Positions 8,220 through 16,434 of a DNA stretch of 64,000 nt are shown in pieces. How positions within the stretch are numbered: position 1 is the stretch's first letter; each line of letters opens with the position of its first letter. Made by a program: the position numbers and the translations under genes. Where the stretch lies: positions 81,943 through 145,942 of the forward strand of contig JAVMKI010000029.1 in the NCBI GenBank assembly GCA_031732755.1, in the 5' to 3' direction. Under the pieces are notes generated by a model. The model was given only the letters and a program-made list of their open reading frames with translations, ran no database searches and was not told the origin of the DNA. Origin of the DNA: Contendibacter sp031732755 (lineage in GTDB: Bacteria > Pseudomonadota > Gammaproteobacteria > Competibacterales > Competibacteraceae).

Positions 8220-9950
8220 GATGCGCCCCTCGATCCGCCGGATCACTGGCGATTTGGTCTTGAATTCCCCGACCAACAAATCCAGTTCCAGAACGCCGGT
8301 GTCGCGGCAATAGCCATTGGGTTGGGCGCAGGCGTCCTTGAGCATGGTGTAGGCATCGCCGCCACCGACCATGAAACTGTTGACAGCGATCCGATAGGTG
8401 GCTGCCAGATCCACCGGAACGCCGTTGATCGTCAGCGCCGTGACCCGGCCCCCCGAGCGCAACGCCGTCGGACATGACGCCGCCGTGCAGTACGCCAGCT
8501 TCAGGCCGGCCACCTGCGGGAAAGCGCCTCCTCCCGGCTGGGACAAGCCATGGTCCAGCGCGGCAACCAGCGTTTCCCCCTTAAGATCCAACACTACCAG
8601 CGTATTGCCGAACGGCAGCACCGCTAGGGCATTTTCGAAGGTCACGTCACCTGCGTTGAGGCTGGCGCGGATGCCGCCGCTATTGACGAGGGTTGCCACC
8701 GCGCGGTCCGACCGGGTCGCCGCCGCCAGCAGCACATCGGCGATCAAGTTGCCCAACGGCATCTCCCGAGTGCGGAGACCAGGCTCCCGGTTCCCGTCGA
8801 AAAACATCCCGGCCTGTCCGATCACCGTGTTGGCGAATTGATCCATCGGTTTGCGATAGGCCGCAACCTGTGCTTTGACCGCTGGATCTTCCGGCGCGAC
8901 CTGTTGGCCACAGTCCACCGCACCGCGCGCGAATGCGCAGCCACGCACGAAAATCGGCTTGGCCTCCCAACGTTCGATAACTCCGCGCTCATCGAACGAC
9001 ACTTTCAGTTGACCTAGCCAACGACCCCATTCGTAGTTGCTCACTACCAGCACCGGCTTGCCATCGGCGGCGGTCGCCACGGTCGGATACGGTCCCTTCA
9101 CCAAGGCGCCTTGTCCGGGCGCGACCGCTTCCACCGCTACCGGGTCGCCGAGCAGGGCGTGATCGTGGCCGGCGACGATGACATCCACGCCTTTTAAGCG
9201 CGGCGCCTGCATCAGATCCACCGGATAACCGGAGTGCGATAATAGAATGATCTTGTTGATCCCCGCCGCGGTCAGGTGATCCGCTTCTTGCTGAATGCTC
9301 GTGGCGTAGTCAAGAAAACGAACGTTGGGACCGGGGCTGGAAATCGCCGGGACATCCTGGGTCACGACGCCCAGAATCCCGAACCGTTCGCCACCGCGCT
9401 CCAACACCACGCTGCGCGCGAATAATCCCCGCAGCGCGGGCTCTGCGGTGACGTCCACGTTGGTGGCGACGATGGGCGGGCGCGGCTTCTCGGTGGGGTA
9501 GGAAACCCCGGCGATGACCACCGGATCGCCGCGCAGCGCCCGGCCAAGCTCCGCCGGACCCAGGTCAAACTCGTGGTTGCCCAGGGTAAGAGCGTCATAG
9601 CCCAGGGCGTTCAGCGCCATGATTTCCGCCGAGCCTTTCCAGGCGTTGTAGAAGAGGGTGCCCTGAAAATTGTCGCCGGCGTCCAGCAGCAACACGTTCG
9701 GCTCGCTGGCCCGGATGCCATCGATCAACGTCTTGCGGCGAGCAACGCCACCTTGTTGCGGCCCCTGGTTTCCTGCGGTCAGCTCCTGGTCGCGCGGAAA
9801 CGGCTCCAGATGGCTGTGGACATCGTTGGTGTGCAACAGCGTCAGCGTAATAGGCCGCGAGGACGGCGGATCGCTGGAACCGGCGCAGCCACTCAAACCC
9901 AAGAGACTCAACGTCGCCAGCACGGCTCCAACCATTGGGTTTCGATCCAT
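8208..9950 (-). CDS. 5'-nucleotidase/UshA-like metallophosphatase lipoprotein
   Basis: The enzyme hydrolyses nucleotides or related phosphate esters outside the cytoplasm. The N-terminus MDRNPMVGAVLATLSLLGLSGC is a lipoprotein signal with lipobox LSGC. The calcineurin-like metal sites follow in order: HTNDVHSHLEP, DAGDNFQGT, LGNHEFDLG and AGHDHALL. The C-terminal 5'-nucleotidase domain has NSGGIRASL near the expected place and NSFMVGGGDAY as the substrate-stacking region. I prefer ATG 9950, with AGGA 7 bases upstream, over the in-frame ATG 9971, which lacks a ribosome site. Length is 580 residues, normal for the family. UshA, CpdB-like and SoxB-like functions cannot be separated by eye. Confidence 0.9.
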   Translation of the reverse strand: MDRNPMVGAVLATLSLLGLSGCAGSSDPPSSRPITLTLLHTNDVHSHLEPFPRDQELTAGNQGPQQGGVARRKTLIDGIRASEPNVLLLDAGDNFQGTLFYNAWKGSAEIMALNALGYDALTLGNHEFDLGPAELGRALRGDPVVIAGVSYPTEKPRPPIVATNVDVTAEPALRGLFARSVVLERGGERFGILGVVTQDVPAISSPGPNVRFLDYATSIQQEADHLTAAGINKIILLSHSGYPVDLMQAPRLKGVDVIVAGHDHALLGDPVAVEAVAPGQGALVKGPYPTVATAADGKPVLVVSNYEWGRWLGQLKVSFDERGVIERWEAKPIFVRGCAFARGAVDCGQQVAPEDPAVKAQVAAYRKPMDQFANTVIGQAGMFFDGNREPGLRTREMPLGNLIADVLLAAATRSDRAVATLVNSGGIRASLNAGDVTFENALAVLPFGNTLVVLDLKGETLVAALDHGLSQPGGGAFPQVAGLKLAYCTAASCPTALRSGGRVTALTINGVPVDLAATYRIAVNSFMVGGGDAYTMLKDACAQPNGYCRDTGVLELDLLVGEFKTKSPVIRRIEGRIVAR

Positions 9951-10051
9951 GTTCGTGTTCCTGTAGGTCATGCGGATATGATCTGCCCAAGCCGGATGAT
10001 CGCGGTTAAGATAACATGATGCCGGTTTTCCGGCTTTTCAGGGGACTGCCC

Positions 10052-10375
10052 ATGACGTTCGTCGTTACTGAAAATTGCATCAAGTGCAAATACACCGACT
10101 GCGTGGAAGTATGCCCGGTGGATTGTTTCCACGAGGGACCGAATTTCCTGGTCATCGATCCCGACGAATGCATTGACTGCACGCTGTGCGAGCCGGAATG
10201 TCCGGCCCACGCGATTTTCGCCGAGGATGACGTGCCGGTTGACCAACAACAGTTCCTGGCGCTCAACGCCGAATTGGCTACACAGTGGCCGGTGATCACC
10301 GCTAAGAAGGACCCGCCGCCCGATGCGACCGACTGGGACGGTAAGCCCAACAAGCGGCAATATCTCCAGCGCTGA
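10052..10375 (+). CDS. fdxA: 7Fe ferredoxin FdxA
   Basis: This soluble electron carrier of 107 residues binds one [3Fe-4S] and one [4Fe-4S] cluster. It is nearly collinear with Azotobacter ferredoxin I. Cluster ligands by that alignment are C9, C17 and C50 for 3Fe, and C21, C40, C43 and C46 for 4Fe. The C-terminal tail DATDWDGKPNKRQYLQR is also conserved. The ATG at 10052 starts MTFVVTENCIKCKYTDCVEV; the upstream in-frame ATG at 10016 gives an extension not seen in the family. GGGGA lies about 7 bases before the start. It probably forms its own transcription unit, divergent from the nucleotidase gene. Confidence 0.96.
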   Translation: MTFVVTENCIKCKYTDCVEVCPVDCFHEGPNFLVIDPDECIDCTLCEPECPAHAIFAEDDVPVDQQQFLALNAELATQWPVITAKKDPPPDATDWDGKPNKRQYLQR

Positions 10376-10483
10376 CCCCGAGCGTTTTGGCCCCGCCCGT
10401 TGAAAGTGCGGCCCGCGCCTCCATTTCCGAATTATCGCCGAACATCGTCGCCGCCCGGCGCGGCCCTTGTGGATCTTTGAATA

Positions 10484-11347
10484 ATGAGCGAATCGCCCTA
10501 CGTTTTTGATGTCAATCAACAAAATTTCGCCTCGGTGGTGGTGGAAAACTCCCAGCGCGTGCCAGTGCTGGTGGATTTCTGGGCCGACTGGTGCCAACCC
10601 TGCCGGACGCTCACCCCGTTGTTGACCAAGCTGGCCCAGGAGTATCGGGGCGGTTTCATTCTCGCCAAGGTCAACGCCGACGCCGAGCAGGGGTTGGCCG
10701 GCCATTTCCGGGTGCGCAGTCTGCCGACGGTGATGGTGGTCTGGCAGGGTCAGATCATGGACCAACTGGTTGGGGTTCAGCCGGAATCGGCCTACCGCGC
10801 GATCATTGATCAATTGCGCGCCAGCCCCACCGATCAACTTTTGGAGCAGGTGAATATACTTTGGCAGCAGGGTCGCCAGAAGCAGGTGATCGAGTTGTTG
10901 CGCGAGGCGTTGAGGCAGGAGCCGGATCGTATTGAGCTGAAGGTGGCGTTGGCCGACAAACTCATGCAACTGGATCGCGGCGAGGAGGCGCGGACGCTGT
11001 TGCAAAGCCTGCCGGCGGAGGAACGCGACCGCCAACCCGCCAGTGGCCTGCTGGCGCGACTGCAATTCGTCGATCTGGTCCAGGGCGCGCCAGACTTGGC
11101 CACGCTGGAGGCCAAAGTGCGCGCGCAGCCGAACGATTGCGCCGCCCGCCAACACCTGGCGGCCCGTTATGTATTGGCCGGTGACTATGAAGCGGCGCTG
11201 GAGCAGTTCATGGATATTCTGCGGCGCGATCCCAAGTTCGGGGATGGAGCCGGACGCCAGGGTCTGATCATGATGTTCGAGATGCTCGGCAACGAGCATC
11301 CGCTCGTCGTGACCTACCGGCGGCGAATGTTCTCGCTACTGCATTGA
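10484..11347 (+). CDS. cnoX: CnoX/YbbN-type chaperedoxin, thioredoxin plus TPR
   Basis: CnoX proteins combine a holdase-type chaperone with redox protection of substrates of GroEL. Residues 1-110 form a thioredoxin fold with VDFWADWCQPCRTL, so both active-site cysteines (C37 and C40) are present, plus the cis-Pro region RSLPTVMV. Residues 130-287 are TPR-like helices rich in LLREALRQEPD and LAARYVLAGDYEAAL patterns. Length (287) equals that of E. coli CnoX. E. coli CnoX lacks the first cysteine, so this version is more likely to be an active thiol-disulphide protein. ATG 10484 follows fdxA by 108 bases. Confidence 0.9.
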   Translation: MSESPYVFDVNQQNFASVVVENSQRVPVLVDFWADWCQPCRTLTPLLTKLAQEYRGGFILAKVNADAEQGLAGHFRVRSLPTVMVVWQGQIMDQLVGVQPESAYRAIIDQLRASPTDQLLEQVNILWQQGRQKQVIELLREALRQEPDRIELKVALADKLMQLDRGEEARTLLQSLPAEERDRQPASGLLARLQFVDLVQGAPDLATLEAKVRAQPNDCAARQHLAARYVLAGDYEAALEQFMDILRRDPKFGDGAGRQGLIMMFEMLGNEHPLVVTYRRRMFSLLH

Positions 11348-11383
11348 ACGCCGCTCGACCTTGGCGATGCGAACCCCCCGGCC

Positions 11384-12472
11384 ATGACGACCGAGCGGCG
11401 GACGCTCGATACGCTGCGCGCCCAGGCCCGTCAGGCCCGCGTGGTCGGGAATTATGCCCAGGCGGCTCGGCTGGAACGTCAAGTGGTGGAGCAAGCCGGG
11501 GCGCTAGGCTGGATCGGTGAACGCACGCGGGCGCTGTTGTGGGAGGGTTACAGCCTGCGCCAAGCCGGCGAGGACGATCTGGCGCTGGCGGTGCTGCTAC
11601 AAGCCGCCAGCGAACGGGCCACGACCGCCGATCCCGCCGATGTCTTCAGCGCCCTGATGGCCATCGTGCATATCAGTCTTGATCGCAAGTCCGCCGGTTT
11701 TTGCCGCGCGGTGCTTGATCAGGGGCGACGGTTGTTGGTGGACCTTCGGCAACCCTGGACCGCGTCGCTGGATTATCTGGCCGGCGAGCTGGCGTTTCGC
11801 CGAGGCGATTTCACCGCCGCCTGGAACTGGCATTCCCGCGCTTGGGCCGATTGGCGCGATGCGCATCCCCGCCTGACGGCGGTCACTCATCTTTGGGCAT
11901 TGTGCCGCACCGCCTTCCGTCATCGCGCGGTGGACGAACTGACGCGACTGACGCGGACCATCGCCGATCTGGACCCCACCTCCCTGCTGGAACGACAACT
12001 GATTCAGCGAGCGCGACTGCTGAACTGGCGGATGCGGCGGACGCTCTCTCCCACGAGAACCGCCCCGGTCGATGGGGCTTTGGCGTTACTGACGACCCCT
12101 GTCGAAGGCCATCGTGATTTCGGCATGCGCCAGGATGCATTACGGGTGTTGGTGCTGGCGGGATGCTGGGAGGAGATAGACGCCACGTTGTCGCGTCGAC
12201 CGCTGGACCCCGAACGCTTCGAGGACGCGCTGTTATTAGGGGATTTGGCGCTGGGTCGAGCGCGAACGGCGCTGGGATGGCCGGCGGTGGACGATGACTA
12301 CGGCGAGTCGACTAATAGCGATCCCATGCCGTCTTGCCCACTGGCGACCGAGACCCTGCGCCAAGCGGAGAGTTACTATCGCGCCGCGTTGCCGCTGGCC
12401 GCCATCGAAGATGAACGGCTGGAAACCAACTGGCATGGCGCGACCATTCAGGAGCGATTATGGCGGACATGA
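11384..12472 (+). CDS. Uncharacterised helical (TPR-like) protein upstream of XPB helicase
   Basis: This protein of 362 residues has no family I can name. It is made almost wholly of amphipathic helices with A-x-x-L-x-x-Q patterns (ARQARVVGNYAQAARLERQV, LAFRRGDFTAAWNWHSRAWA), which suggests TPR-like repeats. No signal peptide or membrane segment is visible. It starts 36 bases after cnoX, at ATG 11384, without a strong ribosome site. Its end overlaps the start of the XPB helicase gene by 13 bases, so it is probably co-translated with it and could be an adaptor of the helicase-nuclease pair. That role is inference from position only. Confidence 0.75.
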   Translation: MTTERRTLDTLRAQARQARVVGNYAQAARLERQVVEQAGALGWIGERTRALLWEGYSLRQAGEDDLALAVLLQAASERATTADPADVFSALMAIVHISLDRKSAGFCRAVLDQGRRLLVDLRQPWTASLDYLAGELAFRRGDFTAAWNWHSRAWADWRDAHPRLTAVTHLWALCRTAFRHRAVDELTRLTRTIADLDPTSLLERQLIQRARLLNWRMRRTLSPTRTAPVDGALALLTTPVEGHRDFGMRQDALRVLVLAGCWEEIDATLSRRPLDPERFEDALLLGDLALGRARTALGWPAVDDDYGESTNSDPMPSCPLATETLRQAESYYRAALPLAAIEDERLETNWHGATIQERLWRT

Positions 12473-13962
12473 AACACCGGACCAAAGACACCGCCGGTCT
12501 GTACCACACCGGCCGCGAGGATGCCGAATGCCAGTTGCGGTTCGACCGAGGTACCCTGCTGCTGGAGGGCGTGGCCGAGTTGCCCGCCGGACTGGATGCC
12601 TGGTTTTGTTACGATCCCCGCGTGGACGCCTACCGCGCGCCGGCTCACCGCTACGGCGAGATCATCGGGCCGTTGAAGGGCGAACTAGCCCGCAACAAAG
12701 CACCGCGCTACCAGCGCCGGGAATTGGCGTGCGCCCTGAAAATGGTGCCTTACCCGCATCAACAGGAAGCGCTCGCGGCCTGGCAGGCAGCGAAGGGGCG
12801 CGGCGTGGTGGTGCTGCCAACCGGAGCCGGCAAAACCCTGGTCGGGCTGCTGGCGCTGTGTTGGGCGCGGCGCGACGGTTTGATCATGGTTCCCACCCTG
12901 GATCTGATGCAACAATGGTATGCGCTGCTGCGGGCGGCGTTTCCCGATCAGGAAATCGGCCTGATTGGCGGTGGTTACCACGAACCGCAACCGCTGACGA
13001 TCGCGACCTACGACTCCGCCGCCCGGCATATCGAGCGGCTGGGCGACCGCTTCGGCCTGCTGATCTTCGACGAGGTGCACCACCTGCCTTCGGAATTCTA
13101 CCGGGTGATCGCCGAGTTTTCGCTCGCGCCCTACCGATTGGGGTTGACCGCCACGCCCGAGCGCAGCGATGGCAAGGATGCGGACCTGCTTGAGCTCGTG
13201 GGTCCCATTGTCTACCGCAAGCGCCCCGAACAACTGGCGGGCGATGTGTTGGCGGATTTTCAGGTGCGGCCGGTGCATGTGGACCTGTCCCCCGCCGAGC
13301 GCGGCGCTTATCAACAGGCGTTGGACGAGCGTAATGCCTTTTTGCAAGCGAACCACCTGGGATTGAACACGCTGGAAGGCTGGAACCGGTTTGTGATGCT
13401 GTCGGCGCGCAGCGTCGAGGGGCGGCGCGCCATGCGCGCCCACCGCGACGCTCGCCGCATTGCCCACGCCACCCCGGCCAAGCTGCGCGCGCTGGGCATG
13501 ATCATGGCCAACCATCCGGGCGCGAAGACGGTGATCTTCACCGAAGATAACGCCACCGCCTACGAAATCTCGCAGCGGTTTCTGATTCCCTGTCTGACGC
13601 ATCAAACCGCGATCAAGGAACGACAGGACACTCTCGACCGCTTTAAAGCCGGGGTTTACACCGCCATCGTGACCAGCAACGTGCTCAACGAAGGGGTGGA
13701 TGTGCCGGATGCTTCGGTCGGGGTGATCCTGTCGGGCAGCGCCTCGGCGCGGGAATTTGTGCAGCGGCTGGGGCGCATCCTGCGGCGCGGCGATGGCAAG
13801 CAGGCGGTGTTGTATGAAGTCATCGCCCGGGAAACCCGCGAGGAGCGAGTGGCCGACCGGCGCCGCACGCCACCCGATGCGAGCCGCAAGGCGGAGCGGA
13901 TCGAAGCCACGTTGGCGTTGTTCGACCCGGAACGGCCCGCCGGTCTTAAACCGGGCCGCTGA
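12460..13962 (+). CDS. Archaeal-type XPB/Rad25 family DEAD/DEAH helicase
   Basis: This superfamily 2 DNA helicase of 500 residues closely resembles archaeal XPB (Archaeoglobus type). An N-terminal damage-recognition-like domain (about 20-75, with FDRGTLLLEGVAELP and DPRVDAYRAPAHRYGEII) precedes Walker A LPTGAGKTL at 119-127. DEVHH is at 204-208 and LGLTATPERSDG at 227-238. The second RecA domain has VLNEGVDVPDA and QRLGRILRR at 435-443. A thumb-like insert lies at about 280-330. XPB normally carries an R-E-D motif; here it reads R-S-D. ATG 12460 has AGGAG 5 bases upstream. Its stop overlaps the start of the DUF790 gene (TGATG), as expected for a coupled helicase-nuclease pair in DNA repair or defence. 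Confidence 0.92.
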   Translation: MADMKHRTKDTAGLYHTGREDAECQLRFDRGTLLLEGVAELPAGLDAWFCYDPRVDAYRAPAHRYGEIIGPLKGELARNKAPRYQRRELACALKMVPYPHQQEALAAWQAAKGRGVVVLPTGAGKTLVGLLALCWARRDGLIMVPTLDLMQQWYALLRAAFPDQEIGLIGGGYHEPQPLTIATYDSAARHIERLGDRFGLLIFDEVHHLPSEFYRVIAEFSLAPYRLGLTATPERSDGKDADLLELVGPIVYRKRPEQLAGDVLADFQVRPVHVDLSPAERGAYQQALDERNAFLQANHLGLNTLEGWNRFVMLSARSVEGRRAMRAHRDARRIAHATPAKLRALGMIMANHPGAKTVIFTEDNATAYEISQRFLIPCLTHQTAIKERQDTLDRFKAGVYTAIVTSNVLNEGVDVPDASVGVILSGSASAREFVQRLGRILRRGDGKQAVLYEVIARETREERVADRRRTPPDASRKAERIEATLALFDPERPAGLKPGR

Positions 13963-15170
13963 TGCTTCCTTCCGATCTTCTTTTCTCCCACAAGCGCGGC
14001 TCCCAAGTCTATCCTCGCTTTCTGCGCCGGGAACAGCAGGTCTGGGCCGAACAGGTGCTGAACCTGATCCGCGCGCATCAGCATCGCTGCCGGGGCGAGT
14101 TGCAAGCGGCTCTGCGGGCGCTGGAAGGCGATTCGCCCGATTACCGCGTCGTGCGCGGCTTTGCCCATCTGGCCTTGAACGCCGCCGAATTCACCTTGGC
14201 CATCGGCGAACCGGAGCCGGAAACGCTGCGGCGCGAAGTCTTCACCCTCGCCACCGAGCGCGGCGCTTATGGCGAAACCCAGGCGCGGGAAGTGCTGGAA
14301 TCCGTGGCGCCGCGCTATCGACTCGAAGCGGAAACCCTACGCGAGGCGCTGTACGCCGATCTACCGGAAAATCATCTGCTCACCGCGTTACCGGATTTTA
14401 CCGTGGATCAGTTGGTGGATCGCTACAACCTGGCCCAGGCCCAAGGCATCTTGTACTCGGCGCTGTGCCTGCGCCTCACCGCTCATCGCAACGTTCCCGG
14501 CGAGTACCGTCGCCTGTTTCAGCATCTCAAGTTCCACGGGCTGATGTACGCGGTCGAGGGTAACCTTGATGACGGCTATCAAATCTACGTGGACGGACCC
14601 GCCAGCTTGTTCAAGCAGACCCGCAAGTACGGTCTGCAAATGGCGTTGTTCCTGCCGGCGCTGCTGCGGGTGAGTCGCTGGGAAATGGAAGCGGTATTAC
14701 AGCGGGACGGGCAGGAGTTGAGCTACCGGCTCGACGCCCAATCGCCGCTCAAACCATTGACCGCCGCGCCGCCGGTCTACGACAGCCTGCTGGAGGAAAG
14801 CTTCGCCCGCCGCTGGGAAAGGCTGGGGACGCCGTGGGCGCTGGAGCGGGAAGTGGAGATCGTGGATTTGAAGGGGACGGTGTTCGTGCCCGACTTCGCC
14901 CTGCGTCATCCCGACGGTCGGGTGGCGCATGTCGAGATCATGGGGTTCTGGCACCCCGACTATCTGCGCCGCAAGCTGGACAAGTTGCGCCGCGCCGCCA
15001 TGCCTGATCTCATCGTCGCCGTGTCGGAACGCCTGAATGTCGGCGCGGATGATTTTCGGGATATCCCTGGACCGGTGCTGTTCTTCAAGGGCAAGCTTGA
15101 ACCGCGCGCGGTGCTGGACCGGCTGGAGCATTTACCCGTGATGGTTCAAGCAGGGCTTGCCGGTGGATAG
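13962..15170 (+). CDS. DUF790 protein, Bax1-like nuclease partner of XPB
   Basis: In archaea, Bax1 is a structure-specific nuclease that binds XPB and cuts at its bubble or fork; it belongs to DUF790. This 402-residue protein carries family marks: LKFHGLMYAVEG near 189-200, VDGPASLFKQTRKYG near 210-224, and a PD-(D/E)XK-like core. The core comprises LLEESFARRW (Glu near 278-279), VFVPDFALRHPDG (Asp311) and AHVEIMGFW (Glu325), followed by K-L-D-K-L. It shares one base with the end of the XPB gene (TGATG), so the two are surely translated together. Biological role (nucleotide excision repair or defence against foreign DNA) cannot be decided here. Confidence 0.88.
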   Translation: MLPSDLLFSHKRGSQVYPRFLRREQQVWAEQVLNLIRAHQHRCRGELQAALRALEGDSPDYRVVRGFAHLALNAAEFTLAIGEPEPETLRREVFTLATERGAYGETQAREVLESVAPRYRLEAETLREALYADLPENHLLTALPDFTVDQLVDRYNLAQAQGILYSALCLRLTAHRNVPGEYRRLFQHLKFHGLMYAVEGNLDDGYQIYVDGPASLFKQTRKYGLQMALFLPALLRVSRWEMEAVLQRDGQELSYRLDAQSPLKPLTAAPPVYDSLLEESFARRWERLGTPWALEREVEIVDLKGTVFVPDFALRHPDGRVAHVEIMGFWHPDYLRRKLDKLRRAAMPDLIVAVSERLNVGADDFRDIPGPVLFFKGKLEPRAVLDRLEHLPVMVQAGLAGG

Positions 15171-15207
15171 GGACAGCGATGCGCGAGCGAGGTCCGATCC
15201 ATCTGGG

Positions 15208-15252
15208 CCGTGGTGTCTGGCCGCGCGGAAGATGCGGCGTGAGACACCACGG
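15208..15252. repeat. 11-base inverted repeat downstream of the XPB-Bax1 operon
   Basis: CCGTGGTGTCT (15208-15218) and AGACACCACGG (15242-15252) are exact complements, 23 bases apart. It may be a terminator stem or a REP-like element; no T-run follows. Confidence 0.45.
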
Positions 15253-15287
15253 TCGGAGCAGCGGCGCGCCTTCCGCCGGGTAAGGCA

Positions 15288-15308
15288 GTCATCGCCGTGA
15301 GCGATGAC
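15288..15308. terminator. Hairpin between convergent operons
   Basis: GTCATCGC and GCGATGAC form a perfect 8-base stem with a 5-base loop, between the convergent DUF790 and SDR genes. It lacks a T-run. Together with the inverted repeat at 15208 it may separate the two transcription units. Confidence 0.4.
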
Positions 15309-15339
15309 CGATCCTGGGTTTCTAACGCGCCGGTCGGGT

Positions 15340-16134
15340 TTAACCCCTGGAGTCTAGCCGCAGACCGCCGCTGATGAAGAACACTTCACCGGCGAGGGCT
15401 TCGTTACGATAGAGATCGGCGACCAGTTGCGCGACCTCTTCGGGCTCGATCAAACGGCCAATGGGAATGCCCTTCAGGATACCATCCAGCGCCTTCTGAT
15501 CCATGCCCTTCACCATCGGTGTTCCGACGTAACCCGGCGCCACGGCGACGCAGCGAATCTGGCCGGAAAGACCGCGCCGGAAAAATTCGGCGGTGATCAC
15601 CTTGGGCATGACCGACATGGCGGCCTTGGTTGAGGAGTAGTTGATCTGGCCCGCCGTGCCCAGGGAGCCGGTGGAAGAGACCAGACAGATCAGCCCCTTG
15701 CACTTGTTGTCCACCATGCGCGCGGCGCATTCGCGGACGGTCAGGAACACACCGGTCAGATTGATATCGATGACCTTGGTGAAGTCGCCCAGGGGCATCT
15801 TCCGGGTGATTTTACCGGTCGTCTTGTCCGGGGCAATCATCAGGCCGTCCTTGATGATGCCGGCGAAGGGGGCCACCAGGTTGATGGCTCCGAATTTTTC
15901 GATGGCGGTGTCAGCCAGCCTGCCGCAGTCTTCTTCGCTGGTCACGTTGCAGACCACCGTCGCCACTTCACCCCCGAGGGCGGTGAGCGAAGCGGCGGCT
16001 TTTTCCAGGAGCTCCGCCTGCACGTCGCCGATGACCACTTTGCCGCCGTTCTTGACCCAGTATTCCGCGATGGCGTATCCGATGCCGCCGGCGCCACCAG
16101 TGACGACCGCTACCGAACCTTTAACTTCCAACAT
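15340..16134 (-). CDS. Short-chain dehydrogenase/reductase (FabG/PhaB-like)
   Basis: This classical SDR of 264 residues uses NAD(P)H. The nucleotide-binding TGGAGGIGYAIAEYW is at about residues 12-26. Catalytic Ser, Tyr and Lys are in LVSSTGSLGTAGQINYSSTKAA, which has the Y-x-x-x-K spacing. V-APGYVGTPMV follows. The C-terminus EVFFISGGLRLDSRG is typical of 3-oxoacyl or acetoacetyl-CoA reductases. The start is ATG 16134, with a very strong GAGGAGGT just upstream; an in-frame start at 16182 has no such site. There is no operon partner. In a PHA-storing organism it could reduce acetoacetyl-CoA, but substrate cannot be read from sequence. Confidence 0.88.
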   Translation of the reverse strand: MLEVKGSVAVVTGGAGGIGYAIAEYWVKNGGKVVIGDVQAELLEKAAASLTALGGEVATVVCNVTSEEDCGRLADTAIEKFGAINLVAPFAGIIKDGLMIAPDKTTGKITRKMPLGDFTKVIDINLTGVFLTVRECAARMVDNKCKGLICLVSSTGSLGTAGQINYSSTKAAMSVMPKVITAEFFRRGLSGQIRCVAVAPGYVGTPMVKGMDQKALDGILKGIPIGRLIEPEEVAQLVADLYRNEALAGEVFFISGGLRLDSRG

Positions 16135-16434
16135 ATTATTACCTCCTCGTGATTTTTTTTGATGACACAGGGTTCGCCCCATTGTGGGCGGCTGTTCTTA
16201 TCGGCGCCAGGCATTCACCGCTCGACGATCATCCGCCGTATTCGCTGAAGCCGTCTCCTCGGTCAAAGTCCCGCCCGCGATGCCTGGACCGGCGTGAGTA
16301 TAACCCAAGAACTCTCGGCGCGTCCTGTCTCCGCTTGACCATGGCCGGTCTGGCGGAGATGTTTCCGCCGTCTGGTTTTTGCAAGGCGCGACTACAATCA
16401 ATGATAGGCTCAAAACTCGCGTGGGGATTTCAAC
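16135..16434. other. Divergent intergenic region upstream of nfeD
   Basis: This 300-base gap between the divergent SDR and nfeD genes should hold both promoters. I see no RNA gene, hairpin of note or recognisable operator. Confidence 0.4.

Noticed and set aside
9968..11299. Open frame of 443 codons on the minus strand
   Set aside because: It lies opposite fdxA and cnoX, which are certain; the composition (many Gln, His, Arg) is typical of an antisense frame in high-G+C DNA.
12685..13605. Open frame of 306 codons opposite the XPB helicase
   Set aside because: Antisense to a strongly conserved helicase; no recognisable protein features.
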